From Emydura subglobosa (Eukaryota > Chordata > Testudines > Chelidae): a DNA stretch of 64,000 nucleotides. This document shows positions 1 to 11,201 of this stretch, piece by piece. The stretch's first letter is position 1. Each line of letters starts with the position of its first letter. The translations under genes were made by a program, and so were the position numbers. The notes below the pieces were generated by a model that had not been told where the DNA came from, ran no database searches, and saw only the letters and a list, made by a program, of their open reading frames with translations. The stretch lies in contig ML679966.1 of the NCBI GenBank assembly GCA_007922225.1, forward strand, positions 38,655,943-38,719,942, written 5' to 3'.

Positions 1-1669
1 TATTGACCTCAGACAGAGATATATAGGGTTAGGTCCACTGCTGACATATGTGAGTATATTAGTATAACTCTAGTGAAGTCCATGGCAGTATGCTGTTTAT
101 GCCAGCAGTGTAACTGGCCCTTTGAATATCAGAGGGAACTAGGCATTCATCTCCTAGCTATGCTCTTCCTCCCAGAACACAGAGGGCAGAGGCTAGAGAT
201 TGCTGGAAAACAACGGTTCTGATCTGCAGAAAATGTAAAGGTCTCAAAATCTGCTTTTGTTCCACATTGGAACAAAAATAAGCCCGGTCTAAATTTGTCA
301 CAGAAAGAGAGACTGTATCCCAGAGAATAGCCTGGTAGTTAGGGCACCCACTTGGGATGAGGGAAACCCAAGTACATGTCACTAATCTGCCTGAGTCTGA
401 TAAATTCCTTGAACGCGGGTCTTCCACATTCCACATTCCACGTAGTGGGATGTCAAACTCTCTCACTCTGTGACCTGAGAAACCTTTATATGAAACAGAA
501 TTTTTCAGTGGAAACAAGTTTTGACCAAATTATGACTAGATCTAGCAGAAACCCATCTACAGTATCTGTTTTATCTCCACTGTCATATGGGATGTATGAA
601 AAGGACAGTCTGATTGACACACACATTTCCAAGCCAGATGTTGACCTTTCCAAGGAAGAGAGTTTAGACAGAAGCATGGGAAAAGCAAGAAATTCAGCCT
701 GAAGGCCTCAAAATATTCAGGCTGATATTTAAAATGGTGAGCCCTTGACTTCTGGGGATTGCATGGGGTGTAAGAAAGCAGAATTTAGTCATGCAGCTTA
801 TCCAAACACCTTGTTTGGCTCCTTAGCATATATGGAATAGCTAGCTTTGGAGATCAACACCACTTCCTGAAAAAGTCTGTGTGTGTCCAAAAGCAAAAAT
901 GATAAATTTCAAGATTCAGTAATTTGTCTGATCTCTTCAGTCACTTCCCCCTCAGCTCAGCACATCTCCATAGTTTGGCACAAATGAACAAAAATAACAC
1001 ATAAAAAATGCTTCCAAGGGCCAGGCTGATTTCTTGGCTGAATCAGCAGACCAGGTGGGATCTAATTTCAGAAGCTAGGGTGGCCATGTATAGCACAAAA
1101 CCCACAAAAATTAGCTGATATGAATAGAACTTCTAAGGAGGCACAGTGGTGAGCACTTTTCTCTGATATAATTTTACATGATCTTTCTTTAAAAAAAACC
1201 AAAACAATTATTGCCATTCACTAATTTTATCTACATTTATTATAGCTATAAAAGAAACAGTTAAAGAGCTGGAGGTATTCTTATGAATTCTTAGTATCAG
1301 CTGTAAAATACATGGCAAAGTTTGTGAAACCTTTCCTCTAATGATTTCAATTAGAAACGGAATTGTATCTTGTCTTACAGAAAATCTAAATAAGTTCTAT
1401 GTAAAATGCTTTTAAAGTCCAATGCAAGTATACTATGAAGAGTGGAACATGTTTTTCATAGTTTCTTAATTGAGTTGAGATAGAATAAAACAGAGTGAAA
1501 GAAAATAGAAAATTAGTTATCAGGATATTGTAGATTTCATTTAAAACTCAATGGGCCAGATCCTCATCTAAGGCAGAAGTTGTCTTGGTACAGATGTGAA
1601 GAGGGCATCATATGTGTCTTTAAGCCACCTTTGTTCTAGTGGTATTCTTGGGGTTGCCCAGGGCTCGTT
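1..1669. other. No gene seen; unique AT-rich sequence
   Basis: Only short reading frames without recognisable motifs occur here, and they overlap on both strands as expected by chance. Around 1553-1567 there is a single arm resembling the outer end of the GGCCAGAT palindromic repeats described elsewhere in this window, without a matching second arm. Nothing else could be identified. Confidence 0.6.
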
Positions 1670-2520
1670 TGTAGCCTGATCTATTATCTATGATAATCTA
1701 TTATATTGATTATTTAAGAATGCCCAGTTATCACCGTGAGGTTTGACAGGTTCTTGCCCCAAGATCAGGCCCAGTATAATCAAAATTACTTTTTACCTGG
1801 GAACCCCAACATGCACAATTGCAACACTCACACTTTAGGAGCCATTCTGTATTTGTAATAGTTTATTAATACATTCAGAAAAGTCAGAAACACTCTACCC
1901 AAGCAAGGTAGATAGAGATAATACAGACTGTACATCTGACTATCTCTTGCAGAACAACTTGCAATGTTAGCCTTTATCTTCCTCATCACCATCACATTCC
2001 TCATCGTCACCTGTGGACATCATGCTGGCACCTCTGAAAGGCTACATCTCTCTCCTGCACACAGGCTGGAATACAACTTTTATAATGTTACACTGACATG
2101 CATATTAAATAGGGATTTTTCCCCTCTTCCTTATTTGTATTTCCTCGCCCTACTAAAGTTGGAGTTCTCTTCTCCTATAGGTTACTATATTAATTATCTC
2201 AACATTCTCATACATGTTAGTTTGTTGCCATAGCACGCTCGTGGTCACACATCTGCATATGTTCCTATCCTAAAATATCCAAAATAGCTTATGTTCCTAT
2301 GGTTGGCTGGTGTCATTATGGACGAACTCCCCCCTTAAACATTCTATTCCCTGTTCTCCAAAACTTAGATGTGACCATCAGGCCATTTATCTGTGCCAAA
2401 GTTCATAGGCCTCAAGCCTTATGCTAACTGCTTAAGCGAAGGTCTTACAAGATAAAGGCCTGTAGATTCCTTGCATTACTACAAAATAAAATAAATGCAA
2501 ATCTAGCTCTAGAGGCTACA
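1670..2520. mobile_element. LTR-like dispersed repeat, copy A (851 bp)
   Basis: The block starts TGTAGCCT and ends AGGCTACA, an 8-bp inverted terminal match of the TG...CA kind found on LTRs of endogenous retroviruses and other LTR retrotransposons. A second diverged copy lies at 38113-38952, colinear over its whole length, which defines the boundaries. Shared blocks include the stretch around 1750-1790 (CCCAAGATCAGGC), the one around 1975-2020 and the one around 2255-2285. On the minus strand an AATAAA signal (complement of 1862-1867) sits about 190 bp before the end, which would suit a minus-strand LTR, but the second copy has only ATTAAA there and no TATA box is convincing. I see no clear target duplication. 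It has no coding capacity. It could instead be another non-autonomous repeat with fortuitous TG...CA ends. Confidence 0.6.
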
Positions 2521-2562
2521 GTTCCTAACATAATTTAGAGTAGCCTCAGTGATGCTCTACAT

Positions 2563-3110
2563 CAGGGTTTCTCAACCCAGGGCTCACGACCCAAAATTGG
2601 GTTGACAGACTGTTTCAAAGGGTTGTGTAGTGGTTCCTGCAGCTTTGGTCCCCCAGACTACCCAGTCCAGACCTGGTGCACCAGGTTGCAGTGCTGCTCA
2701 GGTTTGGCCTGGCCACCTCTCCATCAAGATGATGGAGAGCTGGCTGGGGCCAAATTTGGCCATGTTGCAATGCAACTCACATAAGTTTGCCCAGCTGCCC
2801 CCAGCACGCCATCAGCAATGAGCAATGCTGCTACCCCAAAGGTCATAACACCCAAAACAAGGAGCTGAGCCCAGCCAAACCTGTGGTAAAGGAATCACAG
2901 GAGTTGCCACTGTGGGGTGGGCATGGGATGGGCTCTGCAGCTCCTACAGGGTCTCCCACACCCCCCAGAGGCAGGACTCAACCCCCCTAATACCAAGGGC
3001 CTCCCACCAGAGAGAATCCTCATGTAACTTTACACTGCTCCAACTGTGCAAAGCAATTTTCTCAGGGACCAAAATCTGGTCCAACATTGTATTAGGCTAT
3101 AAGCTGCCAT
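2563..3110 (+). mobile_element. GC-rich hAT-like non-autonomous DNA element, right end not found
   Basis: The left edge reads CAGGGTTTCTCAACCC and is followed by GGCTCACGACCCAAAATTGG, the form of hAT-family terminal repeats (CAGNGGTTCTCAA...) with the GGTCACGACCC segment usual just inside. The interior is clearly more GC-rich than the flanks. A matching right terminus (…GTTGAGAACCACTG type) was not found near 3110, so the element is probably truncated or the boundary is wrong. Several overlapping small reading frames here (2602-3112) are compositional artefacts of the GC-rich sequence. Confidence 0.5.
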
Positions 3111-4949
3111 AAAGATAAAAAGGAGCTCTCTGACCTGTAGGATGGAGTGCACCACACAGAAAGGTCAAGGATGTGTATGCCTATGTGATTCTAGGTACGT
3201 CTTTTTTTCCTCCTAGGTTATCACTACAATGGATTTGGCCTTTCTGATGATACAGTTTTAAATTCTCACCTATGCTAGTTACATCTTTGTCTACTATCTC
3301 CTCCTAAATGATGAAACCTGTTTTACAATAGGAGTCCCTAGGGTGTGAGAAAAGGTGTCGACATCTAATGTAGCAAGCAAGAAAGGAAATGGCACAGTGT
3401 TTGTAGGTTAATCTCATCCACATATTCCCTTTGCCTTGGTGCTACTACAGAAACAGCAGAAAGCTCCTCCAATGTGAAAAGTGATCCTTTTTAAAAAAAA
3501 AAAAAAAAAAAAGCTCAGGTTCACTCATTGGAAAATTCAACTGTTAACATATTTCCCCTGTTTAGCAATATCATTATCAAACTGGCAACATGCCTGGCAG
3601 AACTGTTTCCAAAGATTCTTGAGCTGAACACTGAATAATATGAAAAAATGATTTTTTTGCAAATGCTGACAAAATGTTAAGTATAGCAATGCATTAAACC
3701 TAATGATATGTTTTTCTTTCCACTATATAGGGCAAATTTACTCTGATAATACTTTTGTAGAATTTTTATCAGGGTTCCCTCATTATAAAACATAATTCTG
3801 TAGAGTATATAACACACACTTTTATTGCAAAACAGTGATCGGTCTGTTGTGGGTTTGTTTGGATTTTTGGTTTGGTTTTGGTTTTTTTCAATTTTTGGCC
3901 CTGCATGCATAACTGCTATAAAACATAAAATACTAATTTATGATAAGATAGTAGATACTGAGGAAAATATTTTGTGTGAGCTCTCATAGAAATCCCTTTT
4001 TCCAGTTGTTCATAACTCGAGTGTGCTGAAGAATGGAAGAAATTATTTGAAAACTTGTTGGTGAATTTATTAATCATAATTTGATTCACCTACAGGCACA
4101 ACCTTTGTTTTCTTGACTTTCACATGAGTGAATGGGTTTTTCTTGGGGAAGATCTTTTACACAATCAAATTCTGCAAGCATGCACAGGTATGTGGATTTG
4201 TGCCAGAACCATTGACCTGACCACTCTTTATAATTTGGCAGTGTGGGTCTGGATATTGAAAGTGTTAGGAAATAGAGAATATCTAGAAAACGTGTTGCTT
4301 TAAAATTAATATTTCTGAGCCACAGTGAGGGGATAGGAAAGAAAAATGCCCCTTTCATGAAGGCATTTTGCATATATTCTATATCCAGAATGTAGAGCGA
4401 GGCAGTTGTGGGATAACTAGATATGAGGGAAAGGAAATTAGTTTCCAGAAGTTCTATACGAGCTTGCTTAAGGTAGCAATTTCCCATAATTCCAACCAGA
4501 GACCTGGCAATGACACAATTAATCAAATGAGATGGACACTGATATGTGATCATGCTCTTTACAACTAGGATGAGCATGTGTATGAGATATCTATACCGTT
4601 TGGAACGGTCCTTAGTCAGGAAGGAACCCAGGAAACTTTAAATCTAGGGTCCATGTACACAGACAAATATAATAATCTTTCTTGTGGAAAAGAAAGGAAA
4701 AGTATTTTTAAAAACACAACTACTGACAATAAGCATTTCTCCAAGACCCAACTTCCTAAAATCAGGGAGTCCAAATCACAATAGGAGTTACAGCTAGCAA
4801 GGAACATGAAGGGTAACAAGAAGGGTTTCTGCAGGTACTTTAGTAACAAGAAGAAGGTCAGGGAAAGTGTTGGCCACTTACAGAATGGGGGAGACAACCT
4901 AATGACAGGTTATTATCATTAGATGATTAGGGAAAAGCTGAAGTACTCA
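3111..4949. other. No gene seen; contains one long chance-level ORF
   Basis: There is an A-tract at 3493-3512. A minus-strand frame of 163 codons runs 4577-4086. It has no recognisable domain, mixes hydrophobic and cysteine-rich stretches without pattern and is about the length expected as the longest chance frame in a window of this size and composition. No transposable-element similarity was recognised. Confidence 0.5.
3493..3512 (+). repeat. Poly-A tract
   Basis: Twenty consecutive A residues with no recognisable SINE or LINE body directly upstream and no flanking direct repeat that I can see. It is simple sequence, possibly the tail of an element too old to recognise. Confidence 0.8.
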
Positions 4950-6245
4950 ATGCTTCTAAGGTCAGGATGGACCATTACGATCATCTATTTGACCGCCTGC
5001 ACAACGCAGGCCCCAAAACCCTTCCCACCCACTCCCGTAATAGACCCTTAGCTGCCAGCTGAGTTTACTGAAGTCCTCAAATCATGATTTAAAAACTTCA
5101 AGGTACAGAAAACCCACCAGCAAGTGACCTAGGCCCCGTGCTACAGAGGAAGGCGAAAAAAAAAAAAAAAAACAACCCAGGGCCTTTGCCAATCTGCCCT
5201 GGGAGGAAAATTCCTTCCTGACCCCAAACATGGCAATCAGCTAAACCTTGAGCATGTGGGCAAGTCTCACAAGCCAGACACCCAAGAAAGAATTCTCTGT
5301 AGTAAATCAGAACCCACCACATCTAGCATCCCATTACATGGCATTCGGCATATTTACGACTGGTAGTCAAAGATCAGTTAATTGCCAAATTAGGCTGTCC
5401 CATCATACCACCACCCATACCAGTCTTGAAGCCAGCTAGGATTTTTGCCCCCACTGCTTCCTTTGGAAGGCTGGTCCAGAACTTCACTCCTCTGATTGTT
5501 AGAAACCTACATCTAATTTCAAGTCTAAACTTCCTGATGGCCAGTTTATATCCATTGATTCTTGTGTCCACATTGGTGTAGAACTTAAATAATTCCTCTT
5601 CCTCCCTGGTATTTATCCCTCTGATGTATTTATAGAGAGCAATTATATCTTCCCTTAACCTTCTTTTGGTTCGGCTAAACAAGCCAAGCTCTCTGAGTCT
5701 CCTCTCATAAGGCAGGTTTTCCATTCCACGGTCATCCTAGTAGCCCTTCTCTGCACCTGTTCCAGTTTGAATTTATCTTTCTGAAACATGGGAGACCACA
5801 ACTGCACACAGTATTCCAGATGGTCTCACCAGTGCTTTGTATAACTGTATTAACACCTCATTATCTCTACTGGAAATATCTCACCTGATGCATTGTAGGA
5901 CTGCATTAGCTTTTTTCACGGCCACATCACATTGGAGGCTCATAGTCATTCTGTGATCAACCAATAAGTCCAGGTCCTTCTCCTTTCTTACTTCCAACTG
6001 ATGTGTCTCCAGCTTATAGCAAAAATGTTTGTCATTAGTCCCTAAATGCATTGCCTTGCACTATTTCCACTATTAAATTTCATCCTATTTGTATTACTCC
6101 AGTTTACAAGGTCATCCAGATCTTCTTGTATGATACCCCAATCCTTCTCCGTATTCACAATACCTCCCACTTTGTGTCATCCACAAACTTTATTAGCACA
6201 CACCCACTTTTTGTGCAAGTTTGGTGGTAATAATGTTAAATAAGA
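4950..6245 (-). mobile_element. CR1 LINE, 5'-truncated, antisense (copy 1)
   Basis: Read on the minus strand, this is the last 1.3 kb of a CR1 element: the end of the reverse-transcriptase ORF2 and the short 3' UTR, whose terminal part near 4950-4990 carries the diagnostic '…GTCAGACTAGATGATC…GGTCC' type sequence in diverged form. The catalytic motif of the reverse transcriptase (VDDTK) is still legible near 6165-6190. It lines up with the copies at 10642 and 21515. The 5' break near 6245 is internal to the RT domain, the usual outcome of incomplete target-primed reverse transcription. Stops and frameshifts make it non-functional. An A-tract at 5157-5172 on the plus strand interrupts the 3' region. 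Confidence 0.9.
5374..5724 (-). pseudogene. CR1 ORF2 C-terminal fragment
   Basis: A 116-codon open stretch encoding the CR1 ORF2 C-terminus. It begins MENLPYERRLRELGLFS, the conserved segment following the RT domain (LPYEERLKELGLFSL… in active CR1s), followed by the region around YKYIRG and then a lysine/arginine-rich part that ends in the tail of the protein. The same segment is present at 11202-11417. In an intact element it would be part of a protein of roughly 900-1000 residues combining an apurinic-type endonuclease and a reverse transcriptase. The ATG is internal, not a real start. Confidence 0.85.
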
Positions 6246-7350
6246 ATCTCTCAGCTCCATGACCAAACAATTTCTTGGTATCAAGTGAGGTTTTTGAGAG
6301 ATCTAATTATTCATACAGTCTTATGGATATTTTATTGAATTATGCATCTGTTTCCAATTTAAATTTAACTTAGTGGCATTTCTCCATAATTGTAATTTCT
6401 ATAAATGCTTGGTCTAGACCTTGTTGAGCTGCTGTAAACTGAAATTCTTGCTACTGTTGCCCTTGCTTAGGTGATTTCTTCCACATAAACATTATTTGTT
6501 CTGTATTGTAGCTTCTCAAACCTCCTCAAATATTCTTGTGAGCTGAAATATTTTTTGCATAATACTTTCTTTTCAAATCTTTTTATCTCACTGACCTTTT
6601 TCTGGATACTCATCTGGTTTGCATATTACCCCATATTTTCAATCCTTCTGCTTACATAATTATAGCCTGTTGATTATTTGTTGTTGTTTTTGTGGTTGTC
6701 TGAAAGCCTTGGTATTATGCTTCTTGTTTAGAAACAGATTTTAACTGGATTTGTGCCATTTCATGTGTTCCAGCATCATATATGTGCTTTATTTAAATGA
6801 AGCTCATATTTGATTTATGAGGTTGATTTATGAGGTTGTCTTGGGCTTTTGGTGAGTTTGTCCCAAATACTATCCCTGTCCTAAATCATTTCATCCATGT
6901 CAGTAAATACAGATTCCTTGGCTGACAATTTTAATTCTGTCACAAACTGTTCTGTGAGTTCACTTAGATCTTGATTATAATATTATAATGTACATACATC
7001 TTTTTGGGATGACATGCCTTATAATTTGTTTGATGAATCTTCTCATATTTTATCTCCTCAGATGATGTATCTGTCCAAGTACCATAAACATCTCTGCCTT
7101 TCTGTTCTCTCCATTGAGGAGGTATCATTTCCCTTGCACCTGTTTGGATTTCAGGAATTCCATTTAGAGGAGTACTGCTTGCTGATGGAGTACCTTCCAC
7201 TCACTGAGAAGGTTCATTCTTCTCCAGCTCCTGCTTTGGCTATTCCTGCACTTTCAGGACTTCTGACACAGTATGTAGTGTTTTGGTTTGCTTGTGTGGC
7301 TGTGTGTTTCAAACCCAGACAGACAAACCGTACCTTGGTTAGCACATTCT
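6246..7350. other. No gene seen; AT-rich unique sequence
   Basis: The CR1 similarity stops near 6245. The following kilobase is AT-rich, with overlapping small frames on both strands (for example 7014-7400 plus and 6964-7200 minus) that show no conserved motif. No repeat family was recognised. Confidence 0.5.
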
Positions 7351-7654
7351 CAGAGCTGCAAATGTTCACAATTAATGTGTCAGGCCTTCAAAAATCATGA
7401 GAATGACTTAAGTATTATGATATTTAAGAAAAAACAACAACTAGCAAATATCAGATTTTTTTTATTTATCTTCTGGTTCTCAGGCTCCCGGGAGCATTCG
7501 GGTCAAATTTTCAAGCTTTTCTCCACAACCATGAGGGCTAAAAACGTATTTAAAAAAAAACCAAACAGATTTTTGCATAATCAATTGATTCCAGAAACTG
7601 AGACTTTAACAAAAACACCACGTATTTCCAGATTCATGACAGTTAGCAATACTG
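7351..7654 (+). mobile_element. CAGTG-ended dispersed repeat, copy 1 (304 bp)
   Basis: This block and the reverse complement of 10052-10355 align along their lengths: both share a TCATGA-containing left part, a TTATTTRYCTTCTGG block (around 7461-7480 here), an A-rich stretch and the block GAGACTTTAACAAAAACACC (7600-7619 here). The right end reads GACAGTTAGCAATACTG. With the third copy (46890-47133), whose ends are CAGTGCCGGCAACTC and CAGTATTGGCAAACC in inverted orientation, this suggests a non-autonomous DNA transposon with CAGTGTTGCCAAC-type terminal repeats (hAT-like). No clear 8-bp target duplication was found. It is non-coding. Confidence 0.65.
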
Positions 7655-9075
7655 CTTACACTTGCATGCAGTCTCATGGAAACAGTCCGACATGAGATAT
7701 TCTGCTGCAGTCCAACTCTCCATTTCCTTTGACTTATACATGTTCTCCCATCCTGATTCACTAGGCGGCTAATAGATTCCAGCTGATTCTGAAGCCTGAT
7801 TAACCTTCTCCTCCCATTACAGAATGCTAGCCCAGACCCTTGCAGATTCTTAACAGTTGTGGGTCCCAGACAGATAATATGCCTCATCACAGACTCATTG
7901 AAATGGTTATTTAATGGGTGATTTAAAAGATCAACTTCATATAAATAAGAGTTAAAATAGAAAAATAAAATTTCTTAATCCCATTTACCTGCACTTGGAA
8001 ACTTCTGTGACTTCATAATAGAAGCCTCAATAGTATTCTCTCAGGGACTGACCCACTCCCCATCTCATTACTGTGCCTTCTGCTTTCTTGTAGAATAATA
8101 TATAATGAAAAGATAAAGATATATAATAACCATTAATTTTATTTATATTCTAATCAAAATATAATGAAATGAAGTTGAATACCCAAATAAACATAAGGAA
8201 TTGGACCTACTGGGCTCAATTCACCATTGCCCACTTATGACATAACTGCTTTTGTTACTTTAAGAGAATTATAGAAAATGCTTCCATTTCCTTAATAATA
8301 TATGGTTAATGTTTCATTCCCCAAATACTTCTATTAATTGTACAAAGCTTAACTTTCTGTTTAAAGATATTAATGGTTTTCAAAGTATTAGAGTACTTAT
8401 ATGTAGCTCTTTCTTGATATTAAATAAAACTCTCCATTCAAATTTAATAGGAATCAAATTCCAATGAACAATACATAAGTCTCAGATTTGGAGTGAAGAG
8501 CATTCACAGACTTTTTTACACAGAGTGTGCTTGCCCTGAGCACTGACTAAAACCAGTCATTTTGTTTCTCTTCACATGTGCACTAAATTAACTCATACAT
8601 GTTTAAAGAAAAAAATACAGAAGTTCTGCAAAGTGCAGACTACTGTATGTTATAAAAGAGTGTTAAATACGCAGTGTTAGTCAGAGTGGAAGTTAAAATG
8701 TGTGCAAAGGGCTGAGACTTTAGCAGAAATATCACATAGACATGATATATAGCTGCAACAAATTAATTTTGAAAGAGCCCAATGTTTTGGAATTTATGTA
8801 CCAAGCTTGTAGATGTTTGCTATATTTTCTGGCTCTATGACACTACTGAATAAATGTATTCTTAAACAAAGCAATACAAGTATTAAATATTTTAACACAG
8901 TAAAACATGTTAGTATACCAAGATGCAGTGCGCAGCAGAATATAAACCAGATTGTGTAGTGTATAAAATGTAACACGTAGCATGCACGCAAAAGAGCACT
9001 GTCAAAATCCTTTTTAACTTGTTTGGTGTTGACAATACTATTTAAAAAAGGACTAATGTGTTGACTAGAAAATAC
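7655..9075. other. No gene seen; AT-rich unique sequence
   Basis: Low-complexity AT-rich sequence with only small frames (7606-7890 minus, 8794-9099 minus) lacking conserved motifs. No mobile element was recognised between the repeat ending at 7654 and the SINE insertion at 9089. Confidence 0.5.
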
Positions 9076-9088
9076 ATTCATTTTCATT
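9076..9088 (+). repeat. Left 13-bp target-site duplication of the fold-back SINE
   Basis: ATTCATTTTCATT here is repeated perfectly at 9229-9241, immediately outside the SINE unit. A 13-bp perfect direct repeat is in the size range made by LINE-driven target-primed reverse transcription. Confidence 0.85.
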
Positions 9089-9228
9089 AAAAACAACAAG
9101 AGCTCTGTGGCACTTTAAAGATTAACAAATTTAATATTTGCAGGCATAAATTTGTTAGTCTTTAAAGTGCCACAGAACTCTTGTTGTTTTTGCTGTATAC
9201 AGGCTAACACAGCTACCCCTATGGAACT
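9089..9228 (-). mobile_element. tRNA-type SINE inserted as a fold-back (inverted duplicate) unit
   Basis: The minus strand starts with a complete SINE head (AGTTCCATAGGGGTAGCTGT at 9228-9209) and continues into the body (ACAACAAGAG…CTGTGGCACTTTAAAGA…). After a 13-bp spacer (9134-9146) the same 45-bp body segment appears again in inverted orientation: arms 9089-9133 and 9147-9191 match at 43 of 45 positions. The whole unit is bounded by perfect 13-bp direct repeats, so both arms probably entered in one event. The head/body type is one seen widely in turtles, where such SINEs are copied by CR1 or related LINE machinery. The normal SINE 3' end is missing, having been replaced by the inverted arm. 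It encodes no protein. Confidence 0.8.
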
Positions 9229-9241
9229 ATTCATTTTCATT
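9229..9241 (+). repeat. Right 13-bp target-site duplication of the fold-back SINE
   Basis: Second copy of ATTCATTTTCATT, perfectly matching 9076-9088. Confidence 0.85.
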
Positions 9242-9984
9242 GTGTGTGTTACTAAGGATAGGCACATCAAACGTCATGGTGTTCAAGACTTTTATAATTC
9301 AACTAGGGCGCAGGTTAAAAACGACCATTGTAGTGCATCAAATGAGAACATTTGACCTTTGATATTTAACAATACAAACCAGGTGAACAGAAAACAAAGA
9401 TACTTTTAGAAATATAGTTCAGAAACTAGGATAAAAATGATCATCATGCATGCATATTGAAAGCCTTTAAATACATGGGCTTTTTTTAAGAAGGAAATTG
9501 AATGGTATGGGGAAGTTAAAATTCTCACTGATTTGCACACCCACCTAACTGGGGGACCTAGAAACACCCTATCCCCTATGGGATGAAACAAACTCAATTT
9601 TCATATTTTTAATGAGTCAATAACTAGTCCTTATCTATGCAAAAATAAATTTGAAAATGAAAACTGACCTAAACCAATCACTAGGGCTGAAAATTTGTCA
9701 CTTTTTTTCATAAAATTGATAGGATATTCATGGATCTCCCCCTGCCATCTAAAGCTAGCCTTTAAGATCCATGAAACCCATGGCCCTGGATTTGTATGTG
9801 TGGTCATGATCATATACTCTTACCTACTTGTAAATCACCTAGTGCACCAGTGGAGCTATATCAATAAAAAAGCAGCAGGCAGAAGCTGTTTATCCTCTTT
9901 CTTTTCTCTCCCCTCCACAGGGAGAGGACCAGCAGATTGTCATGAGGAGTTTGTCATCAGGTGTTTCAGGAAAGATTTGACTCA
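9242..9984. other. No gene seen; unique sequence
   Basis: AT-rich sequence with small frames on both strands and no recognisable repeat or motif. Confidence 0.5.
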
Positions 9985-10043
9985 AAGCCCAGATTGATTT
10001 CAGTGGGAATTAGGTGCCCAAATTACCTTTGAGGATCTGGGCC
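9985..10043. repeat. Half of a palindromic TTAGGTGCC repeat
   Basis: The segment ends TTACCTTTGAGGATCTGGGC and has TTTCAGTGGGAATTAGGTGCC in its middle. This resembles one arm and the centre of a hairpin-shaped repeat common in reptile DNA in which a 'GGGCCAGATTTTCAAAGGTA' arm is mirrored about a CCCATTGA...TCAATGGG centre. Only the right arm is well preserved here. Recognition is from memory of the pattern, not from an alignment. Confidence 0.45.
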
Positions 10044-10051
10044 TAAATTCT

Positions 10052-10355
10052 TAGTGTTGTCAGTTCTCAAGATTTTTGGTGTTTTCTTAAAGTCTCAATT
10101 CATGGATGCGATTATATTAGAATCTCAACTTGCATTTACAAAAAAAAAAAAAAAAAAAAGCAAGTTTCTAGTCCTTCTGGTGGTTATAGGGGAAGAATTG
10201 AAAATGAGACCTTTGGATGCTCTAATACCAGAAGGCAAATTAAAATAACCTCAAGTGTATTGTTTTTAAAATCTTGTGATTTATTTTTTTAGGCCAATCT
10301 CATGAATTTTTAGAGCCCAAATTACAATTTTGAATGTTTGGGCTCAATAATACTG
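10052..10355 (-). mobile_element. CAGTG-ended dispersed repeat, copy 2 (304 bp)
   Basis: Second copy of the family at 7351-7654, in the opposite orientation. Its left edge reads TAGTGTTGTCAGTTCTCAAG, equivalent to the inner strand of a CAGTGTTGCCAACTC terminus, and its right edge ends CAATAATACTG. Internal matches include AAGTCTC at 10090-10096 and the block CTCAAGTGTATTGTTTTTAA (10251-10270), the latter also matched in the third copy near 47075-47100. A 20-bp A-tract (10140-10159) is internal and is not a poly-A tail. Confidence 0.65.
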
Positions 10356-11201
10356 CTGTTATGCATTCTCTTTCGGGCAGGTCTCTGTTTTGTCCTGTGA
10401 CTCCTCAGTTTCTTTTAAGGAATGGGGCCAAAGGACCAAGTTTGTTAAACAGTATTTTCAAACTCCCAGATCATTGTGTAGAGAGTCAACCCAGTCTCCA
10501 TTTAAGAATGAATTCAACTGCATCATCAAAGATAACTTCTTTTGCAAGGAGGCATGTGCTGCACCTTACCATCAGACATACATTCGGAATAACTGGATCC
10601 TATAGAACCCTCTGAAGCCAATTGCAAAGGAGAGAGCATGGACTCAGACTCTAAGGTCACAGGGCACCATTATAATAATCTAGTCTGACCTACTGTAAAA
10701 CACAGGCCACAGAACTTCACCCACGCATTCCTGTAATAGATCCCTATCCTTAGACTGAGTTATTGAAGTCCCCAAATAATGATTTAAAGACTTCAAGGTA
10801 CAGAGAACCCACCAGCAAGTGACCCGTGCCCCATGATACAGAGGAAGGCAAAAAAACTCAGGGCCTATGCCAATCTGCCCTGGCGGAAAATTCCTTCCGA
10901 ACCCCAAATACGGTGATCAGTTAAACCCAGAGCATGTGGGAAAGACTCACCAGACAGACACACAGAAATAACTCTTTGTGGTAACTCAAAACCCACCCCA
11001 TCTACTATCCCTTTACAGGCCATTGAGGATACTTATTGCTAGTAATCTAAGATCAGTCAATTGCCATATTAGGCTGTCTCATCATACCATCCCTTCCATA
11101 AAATTATCAAGCTCAGTCTTGAAGCCAGCTAAGCTTCTTGCCCCCACTGCTACCCTTGGAAGGCTGTTCCAGGTCTTCATTTCTCTGATGGTTAGAAAGC
11201 T

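Noticed and set aside
158..702. Overlapping frames of 60-119 codons at the start of the window
   Set aside because: Both strands are open in the same place, none has a motif or splice context, and their lengths fit chance.
2602..3112. Proline/glycine-rich small frames
   Set aside because: They arise from the GC-rich interior of the hAT-like element and overlap in two plus registers.
9631..9997. Frames on both strands around 9.7-9.9 kb
   Set aside because: They overlap each other on opposite strands and lack motifs. No splice signals fit.
10140..10159. A-tract considered as a SINE or LINE tail
   Set aside because: It lies inside the CAGTG-ended repeat, not at an element end, and has no flanking duplication.
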